NCBI GenBank assembly: GCA_028386065.3
Contig: JAKUCV010002560.1
Span: 62,001-126,000, forward strand
Source: Turnera subulata
Lineage: Eukaryota > Streptophyta > Magnoliopsida > Malpighiales > Passifloraceae
DNA length: 64,000 nt
Reading direction: 5' to 3'
A program made the translations under genes and the position numbers. Each line of letters opens with the position of its first letter. Position 1 is the first letter of the stretch. This document shows positions 12,601 through 25,382 of this stretch, piece after piece. The notes beneath the pieces are model-generated. The model worked only from the letters and a program-made list of their open reading frames with translations. It did not search any database and was not told the origin of the DNA.

Positions 12601-13362
12601 ATGCTCATGATCATCTGTGTTTCAATCAGGTTGAAGCATTCCGGTTGAGAGAGAGAGACCTTTTGAACCGATTTGCCGCGGAAGTGGAGGACTACCAAGC
12701 AAAAGGTGAAACTAAAGAGGGTGCATTCCTTCAGGTAGGGATGGTATTCTTTCTGGTACTAGAATTGTTGTTGTCCCTATAATCAATTCCCAACTTTCGA
12801 TCTGATTCTTTTCTCTATATATAATGCACCTGCAGACTTATCAGCTAGCACAAGACTTGGCCAGGGCTTTCGCAGACCGAATGATACTCGACACCTTCAT
12901 CGAAGTAGAAGCCAGAGTCCCTGCTGGTTCGCTCAAGGTATTAATTAATATGCTTTTTCACATTAATTATCACTGATATGTGTGAAACTGTGCATCAAGC
13001 ACAAATGTCAACGATAATTGTCATGTCAGTACCTATATATGATGTGTGAAGAAGCATGTATAAGAAAACAAGAAGCTAACTATGTGGGTTAACGTTATTT
13101 CCAAATATTGCAGGAAGTGTTAGGCCTGGTAAGATCAATGTATGCGGTGGTTTGCATGGAAGAAGATCCTTCTTTTCTGCGTTACGGGTACTTGTCACCA
13201 CAGAATGATGCAGCTGTGAGGAAAGAAGTGACAAAACTTTGCAGTGAACTGCGACCACATGCACTTGCCTTGGTCAACTCTTTCGGAGTTCCGGATGCAT
13301 TCTTGAGCCCCATTTCATATGACTGGATTCAGGCAAATTCCTGGTCTTCACCAAAACTCTGA
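9657..13362 (+). CDS. ACX3: Peroxisomal acyl-CoA oxidase, ACX3-like (13 exons, frameshift in exon 1)
   Basis: Medium-chain-type acyl-CoA oxidase, the FAD enzyme that makes trans-2-enoyl-CoA and H2O2 in the first step of peroxisomal beta-oxidation. Exons, all with GT-AG junctions: 9657-10157, 10279-10396, 10542-10649, 10795-10967, 11056-11155, 11274-11348, 11476-11606, 11743-11878, 11961-12080, 12378-12524, 12630-12734, 12836-12937, 13114-13362. The product would be about 686 residues, close to Arabidopsis ACX3. Seen: an N-terminal RTRILANHF resembling a PTS2 signal, the flavin-region [23 protein letters not shown], the YEGDN segment whose Glu is the expected catalytic base, and the C-terminal LRPHALALV and DAFLSPI blocks. 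The start is the first ATG after the TATA box, just before the targeting signal. Oddity: a GTACGTAC duplication at 9872-9879 shifts the frame after HNIEY; family-like reading resumes in the next frame ([16 protein letters not shown]). All later exons are intact, so this is either a recent null allele or an assembly error. Confidence 0.9.
9872..9879 (+). other. 4-bp tandem duplication causing a frameshift in ACX3-like exon 1
   Basis: The bases read GTACGTAC. Removing one GTAC restores the family reading across the site (HNIEY then [10 protein letters not shown]). With the duplication, frame 1 runs to a stop at 10038-10040. Confidence 0.85.
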
Positions 13363-15254
13363 TTCCTTCTAATTCTGCTGTGCCTCTTTCTTCGATGTCT
13401 ACTGTTATGGATGTGGAAGGAACTGTAATATGTACAAAAGATGCAGAAGATGCATGATGATTTCATCTCCAATTTTTTTTTCTTTCCTCTTCAAGTCACT
13501 GCAATAAATTCGAAGACAAGTGACATTTCTTATGGTATAACGTCCTATGTTTCGCCTCCTACAACGATTTTCAAGTTTCTATTTAGTAAAGATAGTTGGT
13601 TCAAGTGGTTCGGCTCTTGTCCCATCAATCAGGATCTCTTCGTGGAGGGTTGTGGATAGAAAAAATGGAGAATTTTACCCTATTTTGGGCAGATCCAGCT
13701 CTAAGTGAACTAAACTAACGGCCAGACCAAAAAAAGATGATAAAGTATGTCACGTAATTCACTTTTTAATTAGGAGCATAATTGAACCTTGACTTATGTG
13801 AGAACCCACCTAAAAAAGATGGTAAAATATGTCATCTGATTCACTTTTCAAGTTTCATGTTGTTTTGGATTCTCCACCCAGACTTTATTCAATGTGGGGG
13901 AACATCCTGGAAAAATTACCGCTTCCTAACTGGAAGGGACATATTTGCAAACAAGAAACATTGTGATGGGCAGCTCATCATAGGTAGGAATATGTGAGGC
14001 ATCCTTCCTATGCTTTAGGCAAAACAATGTTGATACAACTGGCCATCGCCATTGCCTTTGGAGTCGTTGTCATCGTCACTACCACCGCTGCCATCGGTCT
14101 TGTCGCTGCCACTTCCTTCAACATTAACCATGGCCAGTGAAAAACTACACAAGGGAGCCGAAAAATAAAAGCGACACTGGAGATGATTACAATAACTTCT
14201 CTCTAAAACTAAGAGAAAAAGCAATACCTAGATTGATCAAAAGTGTAACTAAACTCCTAAAAAACAAGCCAAAAAGCTAAAAAAAGATGAGAACAAACAT
14301 GGCTAGTTAGACAATGAGCTTGAAGGCAAATTTAAAATTTTTAAAGTATAGCCAACTTAAAACTAGAAAAATCCAACCTTAGAGAAGAAACGAAAGACAT
14401 GCAAGGGAGGATATGATTGAGAACCAAGTTTAGTTAGAAATGAAAAGAAAACTAAGTGGGCACGATGAGATAGAAGATGTCCAGAGTACCATTTAGAGTG
14501 CTTCCCCCTAAATCCTATGGGTACATTCACTACTCAAGGCTCCCCCTTGAGATTTACTAAATCCACCATATGGTTTCTTCTAAGGTGAAACTCAACCTTT
14601 TACAATCAACCTTTTTCAAAGGATCAAGCTCAAATCATTATAAGAGTTTTTCCAAAGCTCACTCTCTAACTTAGGCTTTTACGCTCAACCCAAACCTATA
14701 CCCATAGCTTTTTCAAAGGCTCAAGCTTCAAACCTATTCCCCTTAAGTAAAAATCTACCCAATCTCACTTAAGGAAGGATTTTCGAATCATACAAAGAGT
14801 GACTCACTCTTTGTTTACAAGATAAGCTCAAAGATATCACAAAGGTTTTAAGCCAAATAAAGAAGACAAGAACTAAATCCCCTCAAAAAGATATGTATTC
14901 AATAATCTAAGCTTAATGATCTCTCAAAGATTTTGTGTGCATAAAGCAAGCTCAATAAGATGGTTTCTCACACTTGTAATCTCTTCCTCTACATCTGAAT
15001 CGAAGTGGGGAGGTCTATTTATAAGCCTCAAAACCAAGTAGGTACTAAATAGCCAAAGACCCTTAAGATTGACTTGCCTTAATAGACTTGTATAGAAGAC
15101 TCCTATACAAATTTTCGCTGGAAGGTATTGGTGTTTTGTTAAATCAACTAGTCGTTAGAATTTCAGCCCCTCTTTACTTTTTGACTTGTCTCCATGTGAT
15201 AATATGCCTGAAAAACGTCCATAAATTCCTTCTTTGATATGGCACTTTACACGT
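13363..15254. other. Intergenic region downstream of the ACX3-like gene
   Basis: 13363-13660 is probably the 3' untranslated region; an AATAAA lies at 13504. At 13733-13860 a phrase containing GATGATAAAGTATGTCA is repeated once in diverged form. From about 14460 to 15240 the sequence resembles a minus-strand retrotransposon LTR: repeated CTCAAGCTTCAA/AAGCTCAA motifs, CCCCCTTGAG, and on the minus strand a TATAAATAG box near 15021. I cannot place its ends. No host gene is visible. Confidence 0.4.
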
Positions 15255-16310
15255 TTTGAAGTAAGTGCTTACTCTGTCCATTCAGGCTATGAAAGGACCT
15301 AGTATATGGATGCTACAGTGACTCACGGGCAGAGTGAACAATCCCAAGATGTCTTCAAATGGTCCTTGGTATGTCGCCTCAATACCATCCCTAAGGTTAA
15401 AAATTTCATGTGGCGTCTGCTTAGGAATACTCTACCCACTCAAACGAATCTGGTAAGAAGGAATATTGGTAATTGTGATCTTTGCCAGGTCTGTGGGGAG
15501 TATGCGGAGACAGTTGGACATCTTTTTTTCCAGTGTAGCCATGCAAGGGCTTCTTGGTTCTCTTGTGGTGCAGGTTTATGTGTAGATGATTTGGAAGGAA
15601 GAACCTTGACAGAGTGGTGGACGGGCTTGTGTGACAACTGGCCCAAGGATTCACCTTTTAAGATCGAATTTTTTGCAAACCTTCTTTGGGAAATTTGGAA
15701 GTGTAGGAACAGCATGGTAATGAGGGGTGAACCTATAGACCCATTGCGCACTGTTCTTAGAGCAAAAAGGTTGTCATTTGAAGTGCTTACGCACGGACAA
15801 CAGATGTCTTATACCAGCTCTACAGATGTGAGGAGTAATGTGACATGGACGCCGCCAACTGTGGGTCGCCTTAAGCTGAACACGGACGCTGCTTTCTCTG
15901 TCTCTTCTTGTATGGCAAGGGTGGGTTTTGTTCTAAGGGATGAGCGGGGCCGTGTGGTCGACTGGGGGGTGAGTCGAAAGCTGTGTCCTTCGGCAGGTGA
16001 GCAGAGGCTTGGGGTTTATTGCTAGGCTTGCAGAGAGCGTGTGTTTTGGGGTTGGGGAACTTGCAGATTGAATCGGATGCACAGAAAGTTGTCAAGTGGG
16101 TCAAGATGATGATGATCCCATTGACTGGGACACACGGTGATAATACAACAGATAAGATATATCCTACAGAGTTTTAGCTTCTTCTCTTTAACATATGTAC
16201 ATAGGCAAGCTAATAAAGCTGCCGATAACCTTGCAAAGAAAGCTTTGACACGTGTCATGCGGGGTTGGGATGGCTGTTCCCACCGCAACCGTTTTTGGAT
16301 GTAGTTTTGC
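15255..16310 (+). pseudogene. LINE 3' remnant: zinc-binding region plus RNase H
   Basis: The open frame at 15306-16025 encodes a zf-RVT-type region (KVKNFMWRLLRNTLPTQTNL, CDLCQVCGEYAETVGHLFFQC) followed by an RNase H-like domain (LKLNTDAAFS with its first Asp, then VGFVLRDERGRVV). The last RNase H part (LQIESDAQKVVKWV, about 16059-16100) is in another frame, and AADNLAKKAL near 16215 marks the family's usual C-terminus. Stops and frameshifts show it is inactive. The reverse transcriptase proper is missing upstream. Confidence 0.75.
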
Positions 16311-17842
16311 ATGAACAAATCTAATGAAGTTTTTGGTTGGGGTTGACAATTCCTTCTTTGTTGGTTCTTAAAGCTTTTTGATTGGAGGATAAGAAACTCC
16401 CTCACTTGAGAGTACATATCTCTTCTTCTACCCATAGGAGGAACTTGTCTTCACATAATCTCTTGTGAAAAGGACAAATAAACGGTCATATTTACTTTTT
16501 CCTTTGTTATTCATTGCTGCTGAGTTTGCTGGAAAGTTTACAAGACTAGGAGATAAGATATTTGTGAATTGAACAGTTGACAAAACCAGGGGAGAAGACG
16601 ACGAAGAACTGGTCACATATAGTAGATACACACGTGTTATGCAAAGGACATAATAAAGAGCAACCCTGACCAATGAAAACGACGTCACTTCTTTAAAAGG
16701 AGTACATGGGTTTTTTCAAAACAAATCTTTCTAACTCCAAGTCCATCACGTGTAAGAAAAGCACAAGCAAGTTGGATTGAGAGCTTGTATAAGTTAGGCT
16801 TAAAAATAAAATAAGTTGGGCTTAAAAATAAAATAGATAACTTAGCACATTTTAACTTGCAAACGCTATACATTGATTATAAAAAAGAAAGTCTACTTAG
16901 ATGCTTATAATATGGACTGAAAATAAGGTGACATTTCTAGACATTATAGAAAAGAAAGTCTACTTAAGTTTTCAAAATACAATAATTTGAAAAGAGAACC
17001 CACATATATCAAAGGATCAAAATATTTTGACTAATCAAAAATGTATTATTAAGCGTTAACAAGAATAAATACTTTTAAAATTTAAATATTTTAAATTTTT
17101 GTCCTAAAAAATTGTTTAAAATAATTATAGTGTTAAATTTGCAGCAAATTAATTTGTAATAATATTTATAGGAAATTCATTTTCAAATTTTCCTGTTAAA
17201 AAATTTGCTCTAAACAAAATTTTAAAATAAAAAATATTTTATAAATAATTAAAATATGTTTTTACTAATTTTTTTGTAAATTATTATCAATTAATTAGTT
17301 TCAAATTATACATTTTATTTTTGTAATATGTACCATATTATATTTTAATTTTTTTTTTGAATTTTATATATTTTTTATTCCAATTTCTTAACATTTTATA
17401 TATATACTTAACTTAATTATTTTTTAACTTAAATATTAACATGAAAAAAAATTCAAAAAAAAGACATTACAGTGCAAACCAAAATGATTAATAATAATAT
17501 AAATAATAACAAAAACTTTTAATTTAAAAATATAATAAAGAATTAAACCAAATAAGAAGAAAACATTAGAGAGTAATTTTTGAAAAATATTCCACTACTA
17601 ATAATACTAAAAAATATTAATTAAAACAATGTAAAATTAACACAAAAAATATTGTAAAAATATTAAAAATTAAAATAAAATATATACAAAAAAAGTGAAT
17701 ACTATACAAAGAAAAAAATTAAAGCAGGAAAATGGAATAGTTAGATAAGTAAAGAAAACAAATATAACGGAGACAAAATTATAAAAACAGAAAAATTAAA
17801 TATTTTTGATTAAAAAATTAATGTTACCAAATATAAAAATAG
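16311..17842. other. Intergenic AT-rich region
   Basis: No gene seen. 16311-16900 is unremarkable. From about 16980 the composition becomes extremely AT-rich, with runs of A and T. From about 17690 imperfect repeats built on ACTATACAAAGAAAAAAATT and GGAATAGTTA begin; they resume beyond the solo LTR at 20867. Confidence 0.6.
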
Positions 17843-17847
17843 AATAT

Positions 17848-20800
17848 TGTAACAGCCCGGGTAAAATTTGGTATTTTTACCGTGACTGTAAAAGTCTTTT
17901 AACAATAATTTACCGAAAGAATTATTCTTTGGTAATTAACTCAAGATAAATCGAGCATCATTTTTCGAAAACGAGGGTTTTTCCGCGCTCGGGATTTTTC
18001 CGTGGATTTTACGGACCAAAGTTGGTATTTTTCGGGTCCCGGATTCCTGAGAAAAATCACACCGGAAAATAACCAAGAGGGTATCAGTTATTTTCTGGTC
18101 TGGACCGGACCCGCTCCATAATGCAGACAAGCTGCATTATTGAACGTTCACAGGTTGTACAGTATTTTTTATCTTTATAAAAAGGAAGAGGAAGAAAGCA
18201 GGAGAGGAGAGGAAGGAAAGAAAAAAAAGAGAGAAAAGAAGAAAGAAAAAAAAAAGAGAGAAGAAAAGAAAAAAAGAAGGAAAAGAAAAAAAAGAAACCG
18301 AAAAAAAAAACAGAGGGGAAAAAAAAAGATGGAAAAAAAATAAAATATAAGAAATGAAAAAAAAGAAAGAAGAAAAATGAAAAAAATACAGAAAAAGGAA
18401 AAAAAAGAGAGTGAACAGTACGTCACCCTTCTCCTCTCCCCCGACAACTGTTCACCGGGAAGAGCTCTCTGCCGTCTTGTGCTCCACCGCCGCCGCCAGG
18501 AGAGTCGCCGAGCCGTCGCGACCTCAACGGCGCTGCCTCCGCCTGACGCGCCTGTGGGAGCCGTTGACCCGCGACAGAACCTGCGGATCTGCCTTCCTCG
18601 CGCCACCGTCTGCAGCTGTGCCGATAGCCGCCGCTTCCGTCGCCAGCGCCTCGCACCCTTCGTCGCGCTCTCCTTCCGCCGTTCGTGTCGACCTGCCTCG
18701 ATCCGTGCCGTCGCTGTCGTCCTCAAGGTGAGCAGATGGTGACACCCGTGGGTTGCGTCGACCCATTTCCTTCGTGCGGGTCGCGAAACTGGGTTTCTTA
18801 TTAGTGGGCTGATGATTTGGGTTGGGTCTCGCGGATTGGGCCTATGAACCTGGGCTGGGCATGGGCTCACTGTTCATGGCCCAGTCCAGAATTTAAAAAA
18901 ATATAAATAAATATAAATAAGTAACTATAATTATTCTGGTATTTAATTTTGAAAAAAATATATATACACTTTGAGAAAATTATGGTCAGTTTAATTCTGG
19001 TATTTTGAAAAAAATGTAAATATATATACTTTGATAAATAATTAAGTTATGTTTTGGAAAGACTAATATTATTTGGAAAAATATATATATACCATGAAAA
19101 TAATTTCTGGAAATTTTATATAAATATTATTTTCCCTGGAAATAGTGGTAGTTGATTACCTTTTGGAAAATATGTAATTATGGTGTACAAGTAATAGTTT
19201 TGAAACTATATAATTACTTTGATATATGATTGTTCGGAAAAGTATTCTACCTTTGGAAAATATATATATGTATATTTATAATTCGTATTTATGTTTAGAA
19301 AATAAAGTTTATATAATTATATTTTTCTGTAAATGTGGTTTTCTAAAGATGATAATATTTTGTAATTATATTTTGGCAAGAAATATATTTTATGGAAATA
19401 ATTTCGGGAAAAAAAATATATATGATATAATTTCTAGGAAAATTATATTGTTATTATTTTGGAAGACAAAGTATAATTATTTTATGAAAATATTTTGAAA
19501 AGAATTTTATTAAAGTAAGGTACCGAAATTATATTCGGATATACGTACGGTATAATATTTTCGGTAAAAGATGATAATAAAGGATATGAACCGGGATGGG
19601 TTATTTCGCAGTTTTGGCATCATAACATACCGATTATGTGCATTTATGAGAGCATATTGTTTTGTTGTATAGGTTATGATGTCGGGCAGTTTCCCGAGGA
19701 GCCGGCTTTGGACCGGTCGTTATCTCCGGAGTTAGGTAATCGGCCAAGGTGAGGATGGATTTCCTTCAATATGTGTCTGTATTACTCGGTTGTTGTGTTT
19801 GATGATTGTTGCTCTGTTGGTTGATGCATTTGCTGTGGTATGATTTCGAGATGTTTATCCCAGAACTTTGTTTGATTTTGGGATGCTTATCCCCGTGCTT
19901 TGAGTTTTGGATGTTTATCTTTGAGTCTTTTGGTATAAGAATAATGGAATGAATAATGATTTGTGATAAGGATGTCGATCCTTGGTTTTGGATAGGGATG
20001 TCTATCCCGGTATTTTGGTTAGGGATGTTGATCCCTGTGATTTGGTTTTGAATGATATTAATATAACTGTCACGTGGTAGGTAGTGGTACGACTCGCTGG
20101 TTTAAGACTGTTTTGTGGTAGCCATGACCTGGGTACTTGTGATAAGCATGTCTATGTTTGGGATGTCTATCCCGTGATTATATTTGGGATGTCTATCCCT
20201 GGGTTACTATTTTGGGATGTCGATCCCTGGGCTCTCTTGGTTTGGTCTGGCACCCGAAATATGTTGAGAACCAGGTCTGACCCCTAGCTTATCCGTGACG
20301 GGGCCCGGAAAGATAAAATTGGAAATTGGATTTTTGTTTAAATCTTTTTGGTCTTGGACCGGTTTTGGTCTTGTCTTTTGGTTTGGCTATTATGTTGTAT
20401 TCGACCTTGAGTATTTATAGTGTTGCATATTGATCGTCTATCCATGGTTGTGAGCACTTCGGACTCACCCCTCACCTGCGGGCTTTCATCCCGTAGGTTG
20501 AGTTATTTGTGGTTCAAGTTTGATGCATTCCAGACAGGCTGCGGCGTTATCCCTTGAACAGGACTCGGATCCATAGTTGCATCATGTGTCACATACAGTG
20601 TCTTTGTGAGTTATTATGTCTTCCGCTGTGCTATTTATTGCTATTGTTGGGCCTTGGGCCGGTTATGATGTTATTGATGATCCTGGGTTCAGGTGATATG
20701 TTTTGATGTTGGGCCGAAGGGCCAGATTTCTGTTGTTTATTTTTTGGGCTGTTGAGCCAGTTTTCTGTTGTATACACTCTATGCTGGGCTTTGTTTGGTT

Positions 20801-20861
20801 GGGTTGTTACAGTTCCGGCACGTGTTTACTGTATACGGTAAATACGGGTCGGGGCGTTTCA
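17848..20861 (+). mobile_element. Solo LTR, Ty3/gypsy family A (copy 2), 3.0 kb
   Basis: Begins TGTAACAGCCCGGG and ends GGGGCGTTTCA. It is flanked by the 5-bp duplication AATAT (17843-17847 and 20862-20866), so it is a solo LTR left by recombination. In order it contains: CGGACCAAAGTTGGTATTTT-type sequence, a TATA box (TTTATAAAAAGG, 18174), a purine-rich tract (18180-18420), a GC-rich block (18440-18740) ending in the splice-donor-like CAAGGTGAGCAG (18724), an AT-rich block, the palindrome array, the block GGGCTTTCATCCCGTAGG (20480) and a terminal hairpin-like segment around 20825. The minus-strand frame of 231 codons here is an artefact of composition. Confidence 0.92.
19848..20227. repeat. 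Array of short palindromes in LTR A copy 2
   Basis: About nine copies of GGGATGTnnATCCC or close variants (GGGATGCTTATCCC, GGGATGTCTATCCC, GGGATGTTGATCCC, GGGATGTCGATCCC). Arms are preserved while loop bases vary, as in the other LTRs of this family. Confidence 0.85.
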
Positions 20862-20866
20862 AATAT

Positions 20867-22175
20867 AAATCAGAAAAATAAAAAGACTAATACTTTTCAA
20901 AGAAAAAATATTGAAAACGAAGAATGGAATGGTTAAATGAAAAAATAATGTTATGAAAAAATAATAAAAACAGAAAAAAAGAATATATAACTAAAAATAA
21001 AATGAAATAAACTAATACTATGCAATGAAAAAATATTTAAACACAAAAATAGAATAGTTAAATAAATGAAGAAACTAATATTATGCAAAAAATATAAAGT
21101 ATTAAAATAGAATATAAATCAGGAAAATAAATAAAAAAATACTATGCAAAGAAAAAAATTGAAATAGGAAAATAGAATAGTTAAATATGTATAAAAAATA
21201 ACATTGTGGTAAAAAAATAAAAAATAAAAAAATAAAATATTTAAATAAACTAATATTGTGAAAGAAATGTTAGAACTGAACAATAGAATATAAATCAGCA
21301 AAATAATAAAAAAACTAATACTGTGTAAAAAAAATTGATACATAGAATTAGAATAGTCAAATAAAAAAATTAGTATTATGAAAAAAATATTGAAACAGAA
21401 AAATGGAATATAAATCAGAAAAATAAAACAAAAAAACTTATACTATGTAGTGAAAATAATTAAAAATAGGAAAAGATAAAAAACTGTAAGAGACCCCAAA
21501 ATGTTATATATATGAATAAATAATTAACAATAATATAAGGAACAATTAATTTATCAGATGTAAAAATTAACAAATTAAATGGCTTGAAAAATAAAAACGT
21601 ACCTTAGCATCAGTTAGAATCATATCAAGACTATAAGATGGTTCTGCAATTTTGTATTAAAGCATTCCAACAGCCTCGAAATCCTAACTTTAATTTTCCA
21701 TAAATTATTGTTAGAAGTCAATTTATCAAAAGCGTTAATATTAATTTTTCTGCACAAACAAAAAAAAATTGTTGAAGTAGATTGGAGAAATTAAAATACC
21801 AATTGTATTGGATAAAAAGTGGAGAAAAACAAATAGGATGCTACACTAAACAAAAGAAAGGATGAACAAGAGAGAATGAATAAATGATAGAAAAACTGTA
21901 TCATACATAGACAGAGACGGTATCTAGAACTGTATTTAGTTTTGAATAATAATATTATCTTATCAGTTGCAAAATTTATCAACTTAAACCTTATAATGAA
22001 TATAGTATAAATTTAACCCATGTCAAACTTATCTCAGTTGCAAAACTTATCTCAGGCTTGAACTCTGCACGGCAGGATCATACAAACTATACACAACCAC
22101 CAAGCCATTTTTCTAATATATAAAAACATAACTCAAAGTAAATTTTCGATCCCAGGGGGGCCTGGCCCCCTTACC
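20867..22175. repeat. AT-rich degenerate tandem repeat region
   Basis: From 20867 to about 21490 a unit of about 60-75 bases recurs in imperfect form, built on AATATAAATCAGAAAAATAA, ACTAATACTATGCAAAGAAA and GGAATAGTTAAAT. It matches the sequence left of the solo LTR, so the LTR landed inside one AT-rich minisatellite. 21490-22175 shows no feature except the GC-rich CCAGGGGGGCCTGGCCCCC just before the gypsy insertion site. Confidence 0.65.
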
Positions 22176-23863
22176 CCTGGTGTAACGACCCGGGTAAAAT
22201 TTTCGTGATTTTTACCAAGCTATTTTGATTTTTACGGTGGTTAATAAAATTTTTATCGCGGTTAATCAATAATTTTACTAATCCGAGTCAATTTTCATTA
22301 TTTTTATTATTATTTTTTTCACTACTCATAAAACTATCATTATTGTTACTATTGTTACCATCATTATTAATATTTTCCTAATCAACATTAGTACTAATAT
22401 TATTATTTAGCTATGATATTTATGTTGCAATAATTTACCAATTATAGTTTAAAAAAAATTCATCTTTTATTCCCATAATATCTAATATATTATTCTTTAG
22501 AGATCTACTTTGAATTTTATAAAAGAAAAATTGTTAAATGATGTTTATGTTTTACAAAGATTAAGTTAAAATGTTAAACACAAGGTCTAATAACGATACG
22601 CGTTTTGGAGTTTCTTTCGTTAACCGAGCCTTGGTTTTCAATTCCGAGACTTGGACGACGCTTAGGGGTATTAATCAAATTTTCCGAGCCCAAGTTGTAT
22701 TTTCGGACTTAGGACGGAAAGACGAAAGTACCCCTGCGATCACGTTATTCCGACACAAAAATCTGGTCCAGCCAATCGTGGCTTGCCACGTGGCCACTTT
22801 CTTTTCTTTTCCCTTCTTTTCTTTCTTTTCTCCTTTTTCTTTTCTTTTTTTTTTCCTTCCTTCTTCCGGCCCGTTCTTCTTCCGCCGCCCCTACCCACTA
22901 CCTTCTTTCTTTCTTTTCTTCCCTGTTTCACTTTGTCTCCTTCCCCTTTTCTCTTCTTTATTTTCTCCTCCTCTCCCGATTTCCTCACGCTTTCTCTCTC
23001 CGTGCCATACCCATCCTTCTCCTCCTTCACTTCTTCCCTCTCTCCTCTGTCTACCTCAACGCCAACCACACACACCCATCAATTCCCCATCTCTTCTCTT
23101 TTCATCTCCTTCTTCTTCCTTCCCCACCATCCCCTCTCCCCTCAACAAACCTATCTATCTCTTCTCCTCAGCCGCCCCTTCCTCAGTTCTTCCTCCACTA
23201 CCTCTGACGTGTCGCCGGCAAGTCGAGGAGAGCCGCCCGAGTCCTCCTCGACCTACTGTTGCCGATAGCCACACGCCGCCGCCGTCTCTCTCCTTCCACC
23301 AGTCGCGGTCGCCAACCCTTGCAACTCGTGAACGCCGTGACTGTCGCCCTGGTCTCCACCCCGATCCGCCGCTCACCGTCACCACCATGTGGCTGTAAGG
23401 GTGAGGCTCGACGATCACCTCTACCTTTCTTCTCTTCCTTTTTTCTTTTCCATTTCCTTGACCCGAATTCTGTCAGTTTGGACTAATCGGGTCCTGTTAT
23501 TTGATTTCGTGTTGATTGCTCTGTTTGGATGTGTGGGTTGTGTTAGGGGGTTTGTCGAGGTAGGAGCGTGTGTGTAGACATGGCAGTTGGCTGTGGGCAT
23601 GGTGATGGTGTTGTTGATTGGTACGACGGTGGTTTTTTGTGGTGGGTTAGGAGTGTTGACGAAATATGAATAGTAGTTGGAAGGGCGGATCGGGCTGCCG
23701 TGAACAGTACCGGCCGGAATCCGACGAATTTCCGGTGTCTCGGGAATTTTTCGGCATGCTTGGAAATGGACTTTGGGTAAAACCCGAGCTTTGGACCCTA
23801 TGCATCATATTAACGAACCCGAACGATATTAAAAGGACCCGAACATTAAAACGACGATAATTA

Positions 23864-25382
23864 TGTAAGTAACCGGGTATGCAAACTTGACAATCAAACA
23901 AGCAGCGAAAAGATCCGGTACTCATGGAGGATCCATGGGAAACAGAGTAAACCGAATAAACAAAAATCGTACCTTGCTTGGTTGAGGTCTTTCACCCAAC
24001 AATTGTGTAGAATCAGCAAGAACCCGACAAGAAATCCGGCTCCTCTATGGTATCCACACGAACCGTCGAAAACTAGCCAGAAATCGTCTCACGATTACCA
24101 ACCGAGCACTCCCGAACCGCAGTGCTAGCTGCAGAATTTCCGAGAGCAAGAGAGCCTAGAGTGTTTCTTTCACAACTCTTGTGAATGTGTTTGTGTGTTG
24201 AGCTCTCAAAATCTGCTCATCCTTCACACTCTTACATACATCACATATATGTTTACATGTTAGTTAATATAGAAAATGGCCAACCAATCATACTTACTTC
24301 TTATCATGCATAATTGTGTTTTCCATTATCTATACTTTAGTCACAATCATCTACATGATCATGTCTCCACTAACTCAATTATATATATCAACATATATAT
24401 AAAACAACACATCCTTTCATTTCTTTGGGACAATAATTCAGGTTCAATAATTCTGGTAACTATTGAACCGAACCAACCCAAACTACCCGGTCCAACCATG
24501 GTCCAACCATGGTTTAACCACCAGCTCGAATCAACAGTTCTAAGTGTGTGACCCTGTAGGCACTTGTAACGTTTGGCAATAATTGTAAACTTATTTACAA
24601 TTATAAACAATGAGCGGCGTCTAGCAACACATCATTGCTACCCAAACGACAAGATCAGTACTGATTCATTATGCCTCGGAAACATGTCATCGTCCTTTCG
24701 TCCCATTATCAAGATCAAACACGAGACATGGAATATGTCAATCTCGCATATGTTTGATCCAACGTTTCTTGATCCCCGAGTTAATTGTGTAAAACGGATA
24801 CTAATGATATCACCATATCACATAATCCGAGCATGGCCATGCATTTACAGTTCAACTCTATCAAGAGGCCCATCTGATAATATACCCGTTATATGGGTTG
24901 GACGAATCCCTTCTTGATCATACAAAACCCACTACACATTATATCATATACCTAATGATTACACTAAGGTCTACTCAGTTACGAATAGCCAAGAGTAATA
25001 TCAAAGTATATGACTCACATGTTGGGAACCTTGATGATCTCAAGTCTAAGGACAATACATATAAGAACCACTAATGACAATTATATAACGTCCCATGTAG
25101 TGTTCTTATGTTGGGTCAGTCCAGACCACAAGTTCTCTAACTTGTACCCGTATGTAGAATTCATATCTCATATAATTCTCAATATACGCTAGTCTTAATT
25201 TATTATTACAGCCCATCCATAATAACAATCGACTAGGGACATTTAAGAATACAAAATATTCTAGGGTTATAAATATGTGCAAGCGTTTATCTCATAAACA
25301 TATTTATTGGAATAACCTTAATGTATTTACATGACTATGTACAATCATCCATTGATTGGCTTTTGGGCATATTACACTAACA
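23864..25382 (-). mobile_element. Nested solo LTR, family C, 1.5 kb
   Basis: On the minus strand it begins TGTTAGTGTAATATGCCC at 25382 and ends at the TG (minus-strand CA) at 23864. It is flanked by AATTA (23859-23863 and 25383-25387). The same family reappears at 62615, where it starts TGTTAGTAATATGCCC. No coding region; short frames within it are shadows. Confidence 0.9.

Noticed and set aside
18175..18870. 231-codon minus-strand frame in the solo LTR
   Set aside because: Same low-complexity tract and GC-rich block as other LTR copies; the open frame is not kept in copies 1 and 3.
19848..20227. CRISPR-like look of regularly spaced short palindromes
   Set aside because: This is plant DNA inside an LTR; repeats are only 14 bases with variable loops, spacing is irregular, and the same spacers recur in other LTR copies.
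22571..23398. 275-codon frame rich in Ser, Pro and Phe
   Set aside because: It spans the pyrimidine-rich tract of the gypsy LTR and has no conserved domain; composition alone explains it.
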